A DNA stretch of 64,000 nucleotides from Tamlana flava (lineage in GTDB: Bacteria; Bacteroidota; Bacteroidia; Flavobacteriales; Flavobacteriaceae). This document shows positions 39,118 to 46,755 of this stretch, one piece after another. A program made the position numbers and the translations under genes. The notes under the pieces were generated by a model. That model saw only the letters and a list, made by a program, of their open reading frames with translations. It did not search any database and was not told the DNA's origin. The stretch spans positions 62,001-126,000 of the forward strand of contig NZ_JBGGTX010000002.1 of assembly GCF_041287255.1 (NCBI RefSeq), given 5' to 3'. The first letter of the stretch is position 1. Every line of letters begins with the position of its first letter.

Positions 39118-39807
39118 TTAAAGGATATAAAACATTAATCCAATTTTAATAGCTTTCATATCTATTTGTTTATTGTCAAGCTGGGCATTCCCATTAAAAA
39201 TTGGATTTAATACGTAATATATATGCAGGTTCCATGTATTGTAACCCACACTGAATGTTGGCCCATATTGAAGGTCATTAAAATCGCCTCTGTCGCTATA
39301 TCTAAAGTCCCCCAAATCGCCTTTGTGCTTGACGGTATTGATGAATGCGTATCCCAATTTAAACCCTGCGTAAATACGCCAAAAGTTATAATCTTGGGGT
39401 GTTGAAGTTCGCCATCTAAACTCTATTGGAAGTTCAATTAAGTGCGTAGAGAAGTTGTTCTTTCTATATGTATTGTTTCCCTCTACAACACTATAGTTAA
39501 AATCTCCGCTAACCGATTTACTGACCAACAAGTTCTGGTTATGGGAATTTGCAGAATAACCTAGGCCAATGCCAATAGCCAGATTACGTCTTTCATTAAT
39601 TGGCATATCCTTTATAAATCCTAAATGAAACCCTAATGAAAAACCACTTTGCTTAACCCCGATTGGCCGTTTATCAAGTAAATTATAAGTTACACCTGCA
39701 TAAAATTGGTCTTCTTTATAGAGAGAATCTAATTCTTGAATTGGTTCGTCCTGTGCAAAACAACTACTGATGGCTAGGATAGATATGGCAATTAGAAATG
39801 GCTTCAT
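39118..39807 (-). CDS. Outer membrane beta-barrel protein (PorT/OprD-like small porin family)
   Basis: 229 residues with signal peptide (ends S-S-C-F-A-Q). The mature part is alternating beta strands with Y-A-G-V-T-Y, L-P-I-E-F-R-W-R, G-P-T-F-S-V-G-Y and a final I-K-I-G-L-M-F-Y-I-L strand, as in the Bacteroidota 8-strand barrel family that includes PorT. It is probably not the T9SS PorT itself, since no T9SS context is present. It is encoded just downstream of the exbD terminator. Confidence 0.75.
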   Translation of the reverse strand: MKPFLIAISILAISSCFAQDEPIQELDSLYKEDQFYAGVTYNLLDKRPIGVKQSGFSLGFHLGFIKDMPINERRNLAIGIGLGYSANSHNQNLLVSKSVSGDFNYSVVEGNNTYRKNNFSTHLIELPIEFRWRTSTPQDYNFWRIYAGFKLGYAFINTVKHKGDLGDFRYSDRGDFNDLQYGPTFSVGYNTWNLHIYYVLNPIFNGNAQLDNKQIDMKAIKIGLMFYIL

Positions 39808-39859
39808 TAAAAAAAGGATATTTTATGCCTTTAAAAGTAAGTATATTTACTAAAAACTA

Positions 39860-39890
39860 AAAGGCGCTTTGATTTATTCAAAGCGCCTTT
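39860..39890 (-). terminator. Terminator of the ExbB/ExbD operon
   Basis: A perfect 13-bp stem (AAAGGCGCTTTGA and complement) with a 5-base loop; on the minus strand followed by TTAGTTTTTAG. It lies 23 bases past the exbD stop. Confidence 0.88.
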
Positions 39891-39913
39891 AATATAAAAT
39901 TAAGAGTGTAAAA

Positions 39914-40390
39914 TTATTTGTTATCTAATACACTACCCTTTTTGGTAGTATAATTAATTTTAAGCGCATTTACTTTACGCAATTCTTGTTTAATATCTCC
40001 AATTAACCCCATATTAGCATCGCTATCAACTTTTAGAGCGGTAGTTAAAAATGGGACTAATTCTTCACGCTTGGAGGCTCTCTCTTCAGCTATAAAGGCG
40101 GCAATATCACTTACATTGGCAAAATCATCATTAAGCTGTATTCTTGCCTCAGTACCATATTGTCTGTAATTTGCACTTGGCTTTCCTGCGTAAATGTACA
40201 TTACCAAATCCTTTTTATCCAACTTTTCAACCTGATCGGCATATGGTAAGTTATTCTGTATTTTCAAGGTGTTTTGCCTCATAACCGTGGCCACCATAAA
40301 AAAGAATAATAACATAAATACAATATCTGGTAAAGCCGCTGTATTAACCGCTGGTATTTCGCCTCCTTTTTTCTTTTTAAATTTAGACAT
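39914..40390 (-). CDS. ExbD/TolR-family biopolymer transport protein
   Basis: 158 residues: a short basic cytoplasmic start, one membrane helix (I-V-F-M-L-L-F-F-F-M-V-A-T-V-M, about 22-40) preceded by the functional Asp in A-L-P-D-I-V-F, then a periplasmic domain. It forms the proton-driven stator with ExbB and powers TonB. It is the last gene of a four-gene operon. Confidence 0.93.
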   Translation of the reverse strand: MSKFKKKKGGEIPAVNTAALPDIVFMLLFFFMVATVMRQNTLKIQNNLPYADQVEKLDKKDLVMYIYAGKPSANYRQYGTEARIQLNDDFANVSDIAAFIAEERASKREELVPFLTTALKVDSDANMGLIGDIKQELRKVNALKINYTTKKGSVLDNK

Positions 40391-40412
40391 AATAGTTAAT
40401 GTTAAATTTTAA

Positions 40413-40997
40413 TTATTGTACTTCTGAAAGCTTTTGAGGATAATCAAGTTTTATTTGTTCAATTTGATCCTTAAGCTTTGTTTTGTTGCCAGGCCAGTTT
40501 ACATCATTGTAATCTGCTTCCATTTCAGTAAACGTTTTCCCGTAAAGTTCTTCGGCTCTTCTATTCCTTAATTCGTTATATGCAGCTACAAGTTCGTTTT
40601 GAACCGCGATATAAGTTTTATAACTAGTTTCACGTTCATTTTTTAAAGAAATGATGGCCTTGTCAGGATTATCAGAAGAATCTGAATCCTTTTTTCCCTT
40701 ACAGTAGTCACATGACCCGTCACCTCCATTATCTAAAAACTCTCTAGCCGCCTCTCTCAAATCCTTAAGCTCCATTAATTCGTCTTCAACAAGCAATTGA
40801 TCTTTACCATTCAAAAGAACTGTAAAAATATTTTTTTGCTTGATGATAGGCGGTTCAGTTTCCTCTATAGGCGGCAACTTTCTATTTAAACCAGAATCGG
40901 TTTCAATAGTGGTTGTAACCAAAAAGAATATTAATAATAAGAAAGCAATGTCGGCCATTGAGCCTGCATTAACTTCTGGTGCTGCTCTTTTTGCCAT
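40413..40997 (-). CDS. ExbD/TolR-family protein with a cysteine-containing insert
   Basis: 194 residues. The membrane helix carries the conserved Asp (G-S-M-A-D-I-A-F-L-L-L-I-F-F-L-V-T-T). The periplasmic part holds an insertion G-S-C-D-Y-C-K-G-K-K followed by a Ser/Asp-rich stretch (about 92-115) that splits the ExbD fold, and a long helical C-terminus. The C-x2-C could form a disulfide. Paired with a second ExbD in the same operon, it may form a heteromeric stator. Confidence 0.9.
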   Translation of the reverse strand: MAKRAAPEVNAGSMADIAFLLLIFFLVTTTIETDSGLNRKLPPIEETEPPIIKQKNIFTVLLNGKDQLLVEDELMELKDLREAAREFLDNGGDGSCDYCKGKKDSDSSDNPDKAIISLKNERETSYKTYIAVQNELVAAYNELRNRRAEELYGKTFTEMEADYNDVNWPGNKTKLKDQIEQIKLDYPQKLSEVQ

Positions 40998-41000
40998 AAT

Positions 41001-41432
41001 TTATTTATTAAATATTTTTTTTGCTCCACCGTATAACATAGAAGCAATTGCCAAAAACGCCAAGATGTAAAATGCAATAAGTCCCGCACCAACAGTTTTT
41101 GACGTTGATTCAGTGATATCTGCACCTTTATCTATAAAAGGTTTTAAGTTTAAGTCTGTTCCTGAGGATATTCCGTAAGAAATTAATATGACCGCTAAAA
41201 ACGCTCCAACAGTGATTAATGTCTTTTTAATATTTCCTGCAAATAGACCTTTTAAAACAAATATTAAAACAAGCGCAAGCACAATAGCTAAAACAGCATA
41301 CGCAACATATAAGATGTTTCCACTCATGCTTTGGGCACTTTCCTCATCTCCTGCCATAATCATTAACGCAAAAATCGCACCAATAATTGCAAGAGCAAAG
41401 GCTACTATTTTTAAAATTTTATGTAAACCCAT
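41001..41432 (-). CDS. Small membrane protein in the ExbB/ExbD operon
   Basis: 143 residues with four hydrophobic helices (about 7-27, 40-63, 72-92, 112-136) and a polar periplasmic loop (S-G-T-D-L-N-L-K-P-F). Not recognised outside this operon context. It lies between exbB and the exbD genes with gaps of 3 to 21 bases, so a part in the same complex is likely. Confidence 0.8.
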   Translation of the reverse strand: MGLHKILKIVAFALAIIGAIFALMIMAGDEESAQSMSGNILYVAYAVLAIVLALVLIFVLKGLFAGNIKKTLITVGAFLAVILISYGISSGTDLNLKPFIDKGADITESTSKTVGAGLIAFYILAFLAIASMLYGGAKKIFNK

Positions 41433-41453
41433 AATTTTCTCTTTTTAAAATTA

Positions 41454-42227
41454 TTACTTTTTGTTTCTTATCAATAGGTCCATTAACGTAATAGAAGCGT
41501 CTTCCATGTTGTTAACAATACTATCGATTTTAGCAATAATATAATTGTAGAAAATTTGAAGTATAATAGCAACCACAAGACCAAATACGGTGGTTAAAAG
41601 TGCTACTTTAATACCACCCGCTACAAGTGATGGTTGCATGTCTCCAGCTGCTTCAATTTTATCGAATGCCTGAATCATACCAATTACCGTACCCATGAAA
41701 CCAAGCATCGGTGCAAGAGCGATAAATAATGAAATCCAAGATACATTCTTTTCTAATTGTCCCATTTGAACACCACCATAAGCAACAACAGCTTTTTCAG
41801 CAGCATCTAAGCCTTCATCCGTCCTATCCAATCCTTGGTAGAAAATTGACGCGATAGGCCCTTTTGTATTTCTACAAACTTCTTTTGCAGCTTCAACTCC
41901 TCCGGAAGATAATGCATCTTCTACTTCTTGAGTTAATTTTTTAGTATTGGTAGTAGAAAGGTTTAAAAAGATTATTCTTTCTATGGCAATTGCTAATCCC
42001 AGAATTAAACATAACAATACAATGCCCATAAATCCTGGACCTCCTTCAATAAAACGCTTCTTTAATTCTTGATGGAAACTCAACTCTTCAGCAGGTGCTG
42101 CTTCTTCATCTTGTGTCGTCGATACCGTTGTTGTAACAGCCGTACTTGTGTTTGCAATTGTTGTTGCATTAGCAGTTCCGAATACCATCATTCCAGTGAT
42201 GGCAAGGATAGAAAATAATCTTTTCAT
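41454..42227 (-). CDS. MotA/TolQ/ExbB proton channel protein
   Basis: 257 residues. A cleavable-looking N-terminal hydrophobic segment (ATTIANTSTAVTT after it) precedes a first helix near 60-80 and the conserved MotA/TolQ/ExbB domain (about 100-235) with G-L-D-R-T-D-E-G-L and the pair L-A-P-M-L-G-F-M-G-T-V-I-G-M and K-V-A-L-L-T-T-V-F-G-L-V-V. It supplies the proton path for TonB energization. It is the first gene of the operon. Confidence 0.93.
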   Translation of the reverse strand: MKRLFSILAITGMMVFGTANATTIANTSTAVTTTVSTTQDEEAAPAEELSFHQELKKRFIEGGPGFMGIVLLCLILGLAIAIERIIFLNLSTTNTKKLTQEVEDALSSGGVEAAKEVCRNTKGPIASIFYQGLDRTDEGLDAAEKAVVAYGGVQMGQLEKNVSWISLFIALAPMLGFMGTVIGMIQAFDKIEAAGDMQPSLVAGGIKVALLTTVFGLVVAIILQIFYNYIIAKIDSIVNNMEDASITLMDLLIRNKK

Positions 42228-42300
42228 GTTCTAGATCTTAATTTTATTAGTTAAAGTGTTAAAGATATAAAAAAAAAGCAATTAAAAATAAAAATAACAG

Positions 42301-42388
42301 CAGAGAGGAAGGGATTCGAACCCTCGATACCCTTTTGGAGTATACACACTTTCCAGGCGTGCGCCTTCGACCACTCGGCCACCTCTCT
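42301..42388 (-). tRNA. tRNA-Ser (GGA anticodon)
   Basis: 88 nt class II tRNA read on the minus strand: acceptor AGAGAGG/CCTCTCT, anticodon loop CTGGAAA (anticodon GGA), long variable arm (ATACTCCAAAAGGGTAT), T-arm with GTTCGAA, discriminator G. CCA is not encoded. Confidence 0.95.
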
Positions 42389-42465
42389 ATAATTTTTAGT
42401 CACTTAAATTTTGGAGGCTCAAATAACGAAAAAATCTTCGATTGCTCAAATTTTAACAGTTAATT

Positions 42466-43500
42466 TTATGACATTTCACCCCTTAGAGGTGCTTCATATG
42501 TGGTTTTGAATGTTTTAACCTTTTTAGCATTTAAGCCTAATAAAAACATAAGTTTTGTCAATGCTGCTTCGGAGGTCATATCTTTCCCTGAAATTACACC
42601 AATACACTTTAGTGCACTGCTTGTCTCGTAATGCCCCATCATAACACTTCCGCCAGAGCATTGCGTTACGTTTATAATATGAATGCCTCTTGAAATGTTC
42701 TTCTTTAAAACATCTAGAAACCATTTTTCGGTAGTACAATTTCCCGCACCGTAAGTTTCAAGAATAACGGCCTTTAAACTATTTGTATTGAATATACTTT
42801 CTATAACCGAATTGGAAATCCCTGGAAACAATTTAATAAGAGCGATATTAGTGTCTAAATTTTTATGGACTTTTAGTTTCCTTTTTAAATTGGGTTCAAA
42901 CAAATACTCTTTGTTAATTTTTAGATGCACCCCTGATTCAGCTAAATCGGGATAGTTGAAAGATGCAAATGCCTGAAAATGTTCAGCATTTAATTTGGTT
43001 GTTCTGTTCCCGCGGTACAGTTTATACTCAAAATACAAACACACTTCCTTAATTATGGGTTTGCCTTTTTCCTGTAACGAGGCAAGTTGAATGGATGTAA
43101 TCAAGTTTTCTTTAGCATCGGTGCGCAAATCTCCTATAGGCAATTGCGAGCCTGTGAAGATGACTGGTTTTGCCAAATTTTCCAACATAAAACTCAAAGC
43201 CGAAGCCGAATAACTCATAGTGTCGCTTCCATGAAGCACCACAAATCCATCAAATTCCTTGTAGTGCGATTCTATAATTTCGACAGTCTGCACCCAATAT
43301 TTGGGATTCATATTGCTTGAGTCTATAGGGTGCTCAAATGAAACCGTTTCAATATTACAGTCCAATAAATTCAGTTCAGGAATATTATTTAAAAGGTTTT
43401 TAAAATTGAATGCTTTTAAGGCTCCCGTTTTAAAATCTTTTACCATACCAATGGTTCCACCAGTGTATATGAGAAGAATGTTAGGTTTCGTATTGGGCAT
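42466..43500 (-). CDS. ansA: Type I (cytoplasmic) L-asparaginase
   Basis: 344 residues, no signal peptide. The two catalytic threonine regions are Y-T-G-G-T-I-G-M (residues 12-19) and V-L-H-G-S-D-T-M-S-Y (about 95), and the allosteric C-terminal domain is present. It hydrolyses asparagine to aspartate and ammonia. It starts 2 bases after tatD and is co-transcribed. Confidence 0.94.
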   Translation of the reverse strand: MPNTKPNILLIYTGGTIGMVKDFKTGALKAFNFKNLLNNIPELNLLDCNIETVSFEHPIDSSNMNPKYWVQTVEIIESHYKEFDGFVVLHGSDTMSYSASALSFMLENLAKPVIFTGSQLPIGDLRTDAKENLITSIQLASLQEKGKPIIKEVCLYFEYKLYRGNRTTKLNAEHFQAFASFNYPDLAESGVHLKINKEYLFEPNLKRKLKVHKNLDTNIALIKLFPGISNSVIESIFNTNSLKAVILETYGAGNCTTEKWFLDVLKKNISRGIHIINVTQCSGGSVMMGHYETSSALKCIGVISGKDMTSEAALTKLMFLLGLNAKKVKTFKTTYEAPLRGEMS

Positions 43501-43502
43501 AT

Positions 43503-44270
43503 CTATATTTTAAAAACTTCTTTTGAATTTTCAGTAGTTATTGCTGCTAACTCTTCTAAAGATACATTATATATTGATGCTAGTTTTTCCAATACTTTTA
43601 TTATATAAGCGCTTTCGTTTCTTTTTCCCCTAAAGGGAACTGGAGCCAAGTAAGGAGAGTCTGTTTCCAGAACGATATGTTTCAGGTCTATTTGGTTTAA
43701 AAACTGGTCTATTTTCCCATTCTTGAAAGTGGCCACCCCGCCAATACCTAATTTAAGATTATATGATATTGCCTGATGGGCTTGCTCCAATGTTCCTGTG
43801 AAACAGTGAAAAATACCATATAAATCTTCATCTTTTTCTGTTTCCAATACCTCAAAAATTTCATCAAAAGCTTCACGGCAATGGATTACAATGGGCAATC
43901 CGTATTTTTTCGCCAATTGTATTTGGTGCTTAAATGCTTTTTTCTGGATATCTAAAGTAGATTTATCCCAATACAGGTCTATGCCTATTTCGCCAACAGC
44001 ATAGAATTTTCGCATTGCAAGCATTTCTTCCACATGCATTAATTCTTCTTCATAATTCTCTTTTACATGGGTTGGGTGCAAGCCCATCATTAAAAAGACA
44101 TTTTTCGGAAAATCCTTTTCAAGCTGAAGCATCGAATCGGTATAAGTTGAATCTATGGCCGGAATGAAAAACCGAGACACTCCTGCTTCCAAAGCCCGTT
44201 CAATCATTTGCTTTCTGTCTTCATTAAACGCCTCGCTGTATAAATGGGTGTGCGTATCTGTAACTATCAT
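43503..44270 (-). CDS. TatD-family metal-dependent hydrolase/DNase
   Basis: 255 residues from MIVTDTHTHLYSEAF; an in-frame ATG 39 bases upstream is not conserved. TIM-barrel metal motifs: D-T-H-T-H (5-9), G-E-I-G-I-D (about 93), V-I-H-C-R-E-A, H-C-F-T-G and E-T-D-S-P-Y-L-A-P-V. Members are 3'-5' exonucleases acting on DNA or RNA ends. In an operon with ansA. Confidence 0.94.
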   Translation of the reverse strand: MIVTDTHTHLYSEAFNEDRKQMIERALEAGVSRFFIPAIDSTYTDSMLQLEKDFPKNVFLMMGLHPTHVKENYEEELMHVEEMLAMRKFYAVGEIGIDLYWDKSTLDIQKKAFKHQIQLAKKYGLPIVIHCREAFDEIFEVLETEKDEDLYGIFHCFTGTLEQAHQAISYNLKLGIGGVATFKNGKIDQFLNQIDLKHIVLETDSPYLAPVPFRGKRNESAYIIKVLEKLASIYNVSLEELAAITTENSKEVFKI

Positions 44271-44402
44271 GCTGTAAAAATAGTGAAGTCTGTAATTTTT
44301 GATGCGCAACTACAATCAAAATCACAAAAGTTTTATTTTATATCTTTTTTAGGGTAGTAATTCTTTCAATAGCCCTATTTTTATTCTTTAAAATAATGAC
44401 AC

Positions 44403-44846
44403 ATGGCAGAAACACTTCAAAAGTTTCTAATTGAAAAAGGATACACTAAAATAAAGCTGCACCTCACTAAAACAAATCATTTTGAAATTAAGGCTAGCAT
44501 CAATGGCAAGAAAGGCTTGTTTATATTAGATACTGGCGCATCAAATTCGTGTGTTGGTTTTGAAGGCATTGAAACTTTTCAACTTAATGCCGAAGACTCT
44601 CTAATAAAAGCTGCTGGGGCAGGTGCCGTTAACATGGAAACTAAAACCTCGCAAAAAAACAAGGTTAAAATCGGCAAATGGAAGAACAATAAAGTTGTTT
44701 TGGTCTTGTTCAATTTAACACATGTTAATATGGCGCTTACTGAACATAAGTCCAAACCTGTTGATGGCATTATTGGGGCAGACATTTTGAAAAAAGGGAA
44801 AGCCATAATAGATTATGAAAAGAAATACTTATATTTAAAATTATAA
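44403..44846 (+). CDS. Retropepsin-like aspartic protease domain protein
   Basis: 147 residues, one clan AA domain: active site F-I-L-D-T-G-A-S-N-S near residue 46 and the second I-I-G-A-D-I-L-K-K-G hydrophobic-Gly motif near 122. Retropepsin-like enzymes act as dimers, so it would need to homodimerise. No signal peptide. The 30-base gap to the response regulator suggests possible co-transcription. Confidence 0.85.
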   Translation: MAETLQKFLIEKGYTKIKLHLTKTNHFEIKASINGKKGLFILDTGASNSCVGFEGIETFQLNAEDSLIKAAGAGAVNMETKTSQKNKVKIGKWKNNKVVLVLFNLTHVNMALTEHKSKPVDGIIGADILKKGKAIIDYEKKYLYLKL

Positions 44847-44876
44847 GCCATTGGCAAAAACTCTCTCTAAGTTTTA

Positions 44877-45509
44877 ATGAATACCTCTATTGTAATAGCA
44901 GACGACCACCCACTTATGCTGCGGGGTCTTGCCGACTTTTTAACTTCAAAAGGGTTTAACATTTTGGGCAGTGCCCAGGATGGCAACACAGCATACAGTC
45001 TTATTGTAAAACTAAAACCGGAAATAGCTATTCTTGACATTAGAATGCCACATAAAACTGGATTGGAAATTGCCGAGGCATGCAAAAAAAATGGTTTGCC
45101 AACAAAGATTATCCTGATAACTTTTGACAAGGAAGAAGAACTGTATGACCAAGCCAAAGCGAACAACGTATACGGTTATATTTTAAAGGAATTTGCCATA
45201 GAAGAAATTGAAACCTGCATAAAACATGTTCTTAATGGAACACCCTACTTTAGTGAAGAAATTGCCGATTACCTTGACTCAAGCAATCAACAAAAAAAGC
45301 CAGAGGTTTTAAACTCGCTTACAAAATCTGAACTAAAAATCGTGAAGCTAATTTCAGTAAACAAAACGAGTCAAGAAATAGCGAACGAGCTTTCTATTTC
45401 TATAAGGACCGTAGATAAACACCGAAGTAATATAGTTCACAAACTAAATCTGGACAACAAGCCCACATCGCTTTCCATTTGGGCCAACTTAAATAAAGCA
45501 TATTTATAA
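44877..45509 (+). CDS. LuxR/NarL-type response regulator
   Basis: 210 residues. Receiver domain (1-120): acidic pair A-D-D-H-P, phospho-accepting Asp in A-I-L-D-I-R-M-P (about 58), Lys in Y-I-L-K-E (about 107). C-terminal LuxR HTH (about 145-205) with S-Q-E-I-A-N-E-L-S-I-S-I-R-T-V-D-K-H. No sensor kinase is next to it. Directly downstream are two palindromic sites (45519-45540, 45667-45688) at identical distance from -7 boxes, good candidates for its own operators. Confidence 0.93.
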   Translation: MNTSIVIADDHPLMLRGLADFLTSKGFNILGSAQDGNTAYSLIVKLKPEIAILDIRMPHKTGLEIAEACKKNGLPTKIILITFDKEEELYDQAKANNVYGYILKEFAIEEIETCIKHVLNGTPYFSEEIADYLDSSNQQKKPEVLNSLTKSELKIVKLISVNKTSQEIANELSISIRTVDKHRSNIVHKLNLDNKPTSLSIWANLNKAYL

Positions 45510-45518
45510 ATGTGCTCA

Positions 45519-45568
45519 AAATAAGTACTTGTGCGTATTTTTTCTATCGATTTTATTGATTACATTTA
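45519..45568 (+). promoter_or_regulatory. Unit 1: palindromic operator plus -7 box
   Basis: AAATAAGTAC-TT-GTGCGTATTT (8 of 10 positions symmetric) at 45519-45540, with TACATTTA at 45561-45568. The palindrome centre is exactly 35 bases before the centre of the -7 box, i.e. about -42, where class II activators bind. There is no properly spaced -33 TTG, as expected for an activated promoter. Confidence 0.6.
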
Positions 45569-45570
45569 CA

Positions 45571-45642
45571 AGGCTATTAATTAGTTCTTAGGGAGAATTA
45601 TTGGAAGCTCTAAATTGTAATGATTTAGAGCTTTCGCTTTTT
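45571..45642 (+). ncRNA. Candidate small RNA 1
   Basis: Starts with AAGGCTATTAATTA-like sequence just after the -7 box and ends in a perfect hairpin, AGCTCTAAAT (45606-45615) with ATTTAGAGCT (45623-45632), followed by TTCGCTTTTT. No open frame. It shares the GCTATTAATTA box and layout with unit 2. Confidence 0.4.
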
Positions 45643-45666
45643 AATATGGTAAGTTCCCATCAAAAA

Positions 45667-45716
45667 AAATACGTAGAAGTGCTTATTTTTTTTGTTGTTG
45701 CCTCAGCGTACCTTTA
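45667..45716 (+). promoter_or_regulatory. Unit 2: palindromic operator plus -7 box
   Basis: AAATACGTAG-AA-GTGCTTATTT (7 of 10 symmetric) at 45667-45688 and TACCTTTA at 45709-45716, with the same 35-base centre-to-centre spacing as unit 1. Confidence 0.6.
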
Positions 45717-45718
45717 CT

Positions 45719-45790
45719 GAGCTATTAATTAATTCTTTTGAGAGAGGATTTTTTAAAGACTCTGCGCTGTAAAGGCGCAGAGTATTTTAA
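45719..45790 (+). ncRNA. Candidate small RNA 2 or leader of the 37-residue ORF
   Basis: GCTATTAATTA at 45721 follows the -7 box. A perfect 9-bp hairpin ACTCTGCGC (45759-45767) with GCGCAGAGT (45775-45783) is followed by only a short T-run (ATTTTAAA), so it may end an RNA or sit in the leader of the ORF at 45808. Confidence 0.4.
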
Positions 45791-45807
45791 AGTTTAAAGC
45801 CACAAAA

Positions 45808-45921
45808 ATGAATCCCCAAATGGAAAGAAGAAACAATTTTCTCAATAAATATTGTTTTATAGGTTTAGTTATTTTAGTTATTGCAATTATATCCATAAAT
45901 GTTTTCGCTTATTTTATTTAG
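45808..45921 (+). CDS. Small single-span membrane peptide (37 residues)
   Basis: ATG AAT CCC CAA ATG starts an ORF encoding a basic N-terminus (M-E-R-R-N-N-F-L-N-K) and one membrane helix (F-I-G-L-V-I-L-V-I-A-I-I-S-I) ending at a TAG. It obeys the positive-inside rule and follows the unit 2 promoter. No homologue is recognised; it could be chance, but composition favours a real peptide. Confidence 0.45.
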   Translation: MNPQMERRNNFLNKYCFIGLVILVIAIISINVFAYFI

Positions 45922-45968
45922 TTAGTTTTAGTCCCAATCAAGCATAGATTTAGAGCATCTATGAAAAG

Positions 45969-46004
45969 AAAAATCTCTTGAAGTATTAACTCCAAGAGAT
46001 TTTT
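45969..46004 (-). terminator. Terminator after rplY
   Basis: AAAAATCTCTTG pairs with CAAGAGATTTTT (12 bp, perfect); on the minus strand it runs into TTTTTCTTTTC. It lies about 40 bases past the rplY stop. Confidence 0.85.
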
Positions 46005-46044
46005 TAATGAACTGTAACTTAAGCTTAAGCCTAAATTAACGTAT

Positions 46045-46704
46045 CTATTCTTGTGCTGCTGGTGCCTCTGCTGCTGGAGTTTCTGCTCCTTCAGTTGCCT
46101 CTGCCCCTTCTGCTCCTTCTTCAACTTCCTCTTCTTCATCATCTGCATCAAGGATAGCTGTTCTAGCTGTTTTAATTTGACATACCACAGTATTGTCTGA
46201 ATGTAAAAATGTGTAATTTTCACTCGGTAAATCACCAACAGCAACCTTATCACCAATTTTTAAAGGAGTAATATCGATTTCAATGAAATCTGGTAAGTTA
46301 ACTGGTAATGCCTTAATACGTAGTTTTCTGTTGTTTCTTCTTAAAACACCACCGTTTTTAACACCTCGAGAGTTTCCTACCAAATTAACAGGAATATCTA
46401 AAGCAATTTCTTTGTTTTCAAATAATTGATAAAAGTCTACGTGTAAAATGTTGTCTGTTACGGCATGAAACTGAATGTCTTGCAGAACTGCGTCAAACCT
46501 TGTTCCGTTGTCAAGCTCAATCACAACTGTATGTGCATTTGGTGTGTATACAAGTTTAGAGAAAGCCAATTCTGGTGCAGAGAAATGTACTGGCTTATCT
46601 CCTCCGTATAGTACGCAAGGAACCTGACCAGCATTACGTAAGGCTTTTGTTGCTTTTTTGCCCACGCTTTCTCTTTGAGATCCGTTGATTGTAATTGATT
46701 TCAT
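46045..46704 (-). CDS. rplY: 50S ribosomal protein L25 / general stress protein Ctc
   Basis: 219 residues: the N-terminal 5S-rRNA-binding L25 domain (1-95, beginning MKSITINGSQRESVGKKATKALRNAGQVPCVLYGG in pattern), the TL5/Ctc C-terminal domain (about 100-185) and an acidic Ala/Glu-rich tail typical of Bacteroidota. It follows prs by 51 bases; the prs-rplY pair is conserved in many bacteria. Confidence 0.94.
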   Translation of the reverse strand: MKSITINGSQRESVGKKATKALRNAGQVPCVLYGGDKPVHFSAPELAFSKLVYTPNAHTVVIELDNGTRFDAVLQDIQFHAVTDNILHVDFYQLFENKEIALDIPVNLVGNSRGVKNGGVLRRNNRKLRIKALPVNLPDFIEIDITPLKIGDKVAVGDLPSENYTFLHSDNTVVCQIKTARTAILDADDEEEEVEEGAEGAEATEGAETPAAEAPAAQE

Positions 46705-46755
46705 AATTGTTATTTATATTAATTTAATTTACTCTTTTTAATTGTTGAGTCAAGT

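Noticed and set aside
39118..39807. T9SS protein PorT
   Set aside because: The same barrel family, but signature and context for PorT itself are lacking; left as a generic barrel protein.
45918..46256. 112-residue minus-strand ORF over the end of rplY
   Set aside because: It is an alternative frame of the Ala/Glu-rich rplY tail; its Gln/His-rich low-complexity composition has no support.
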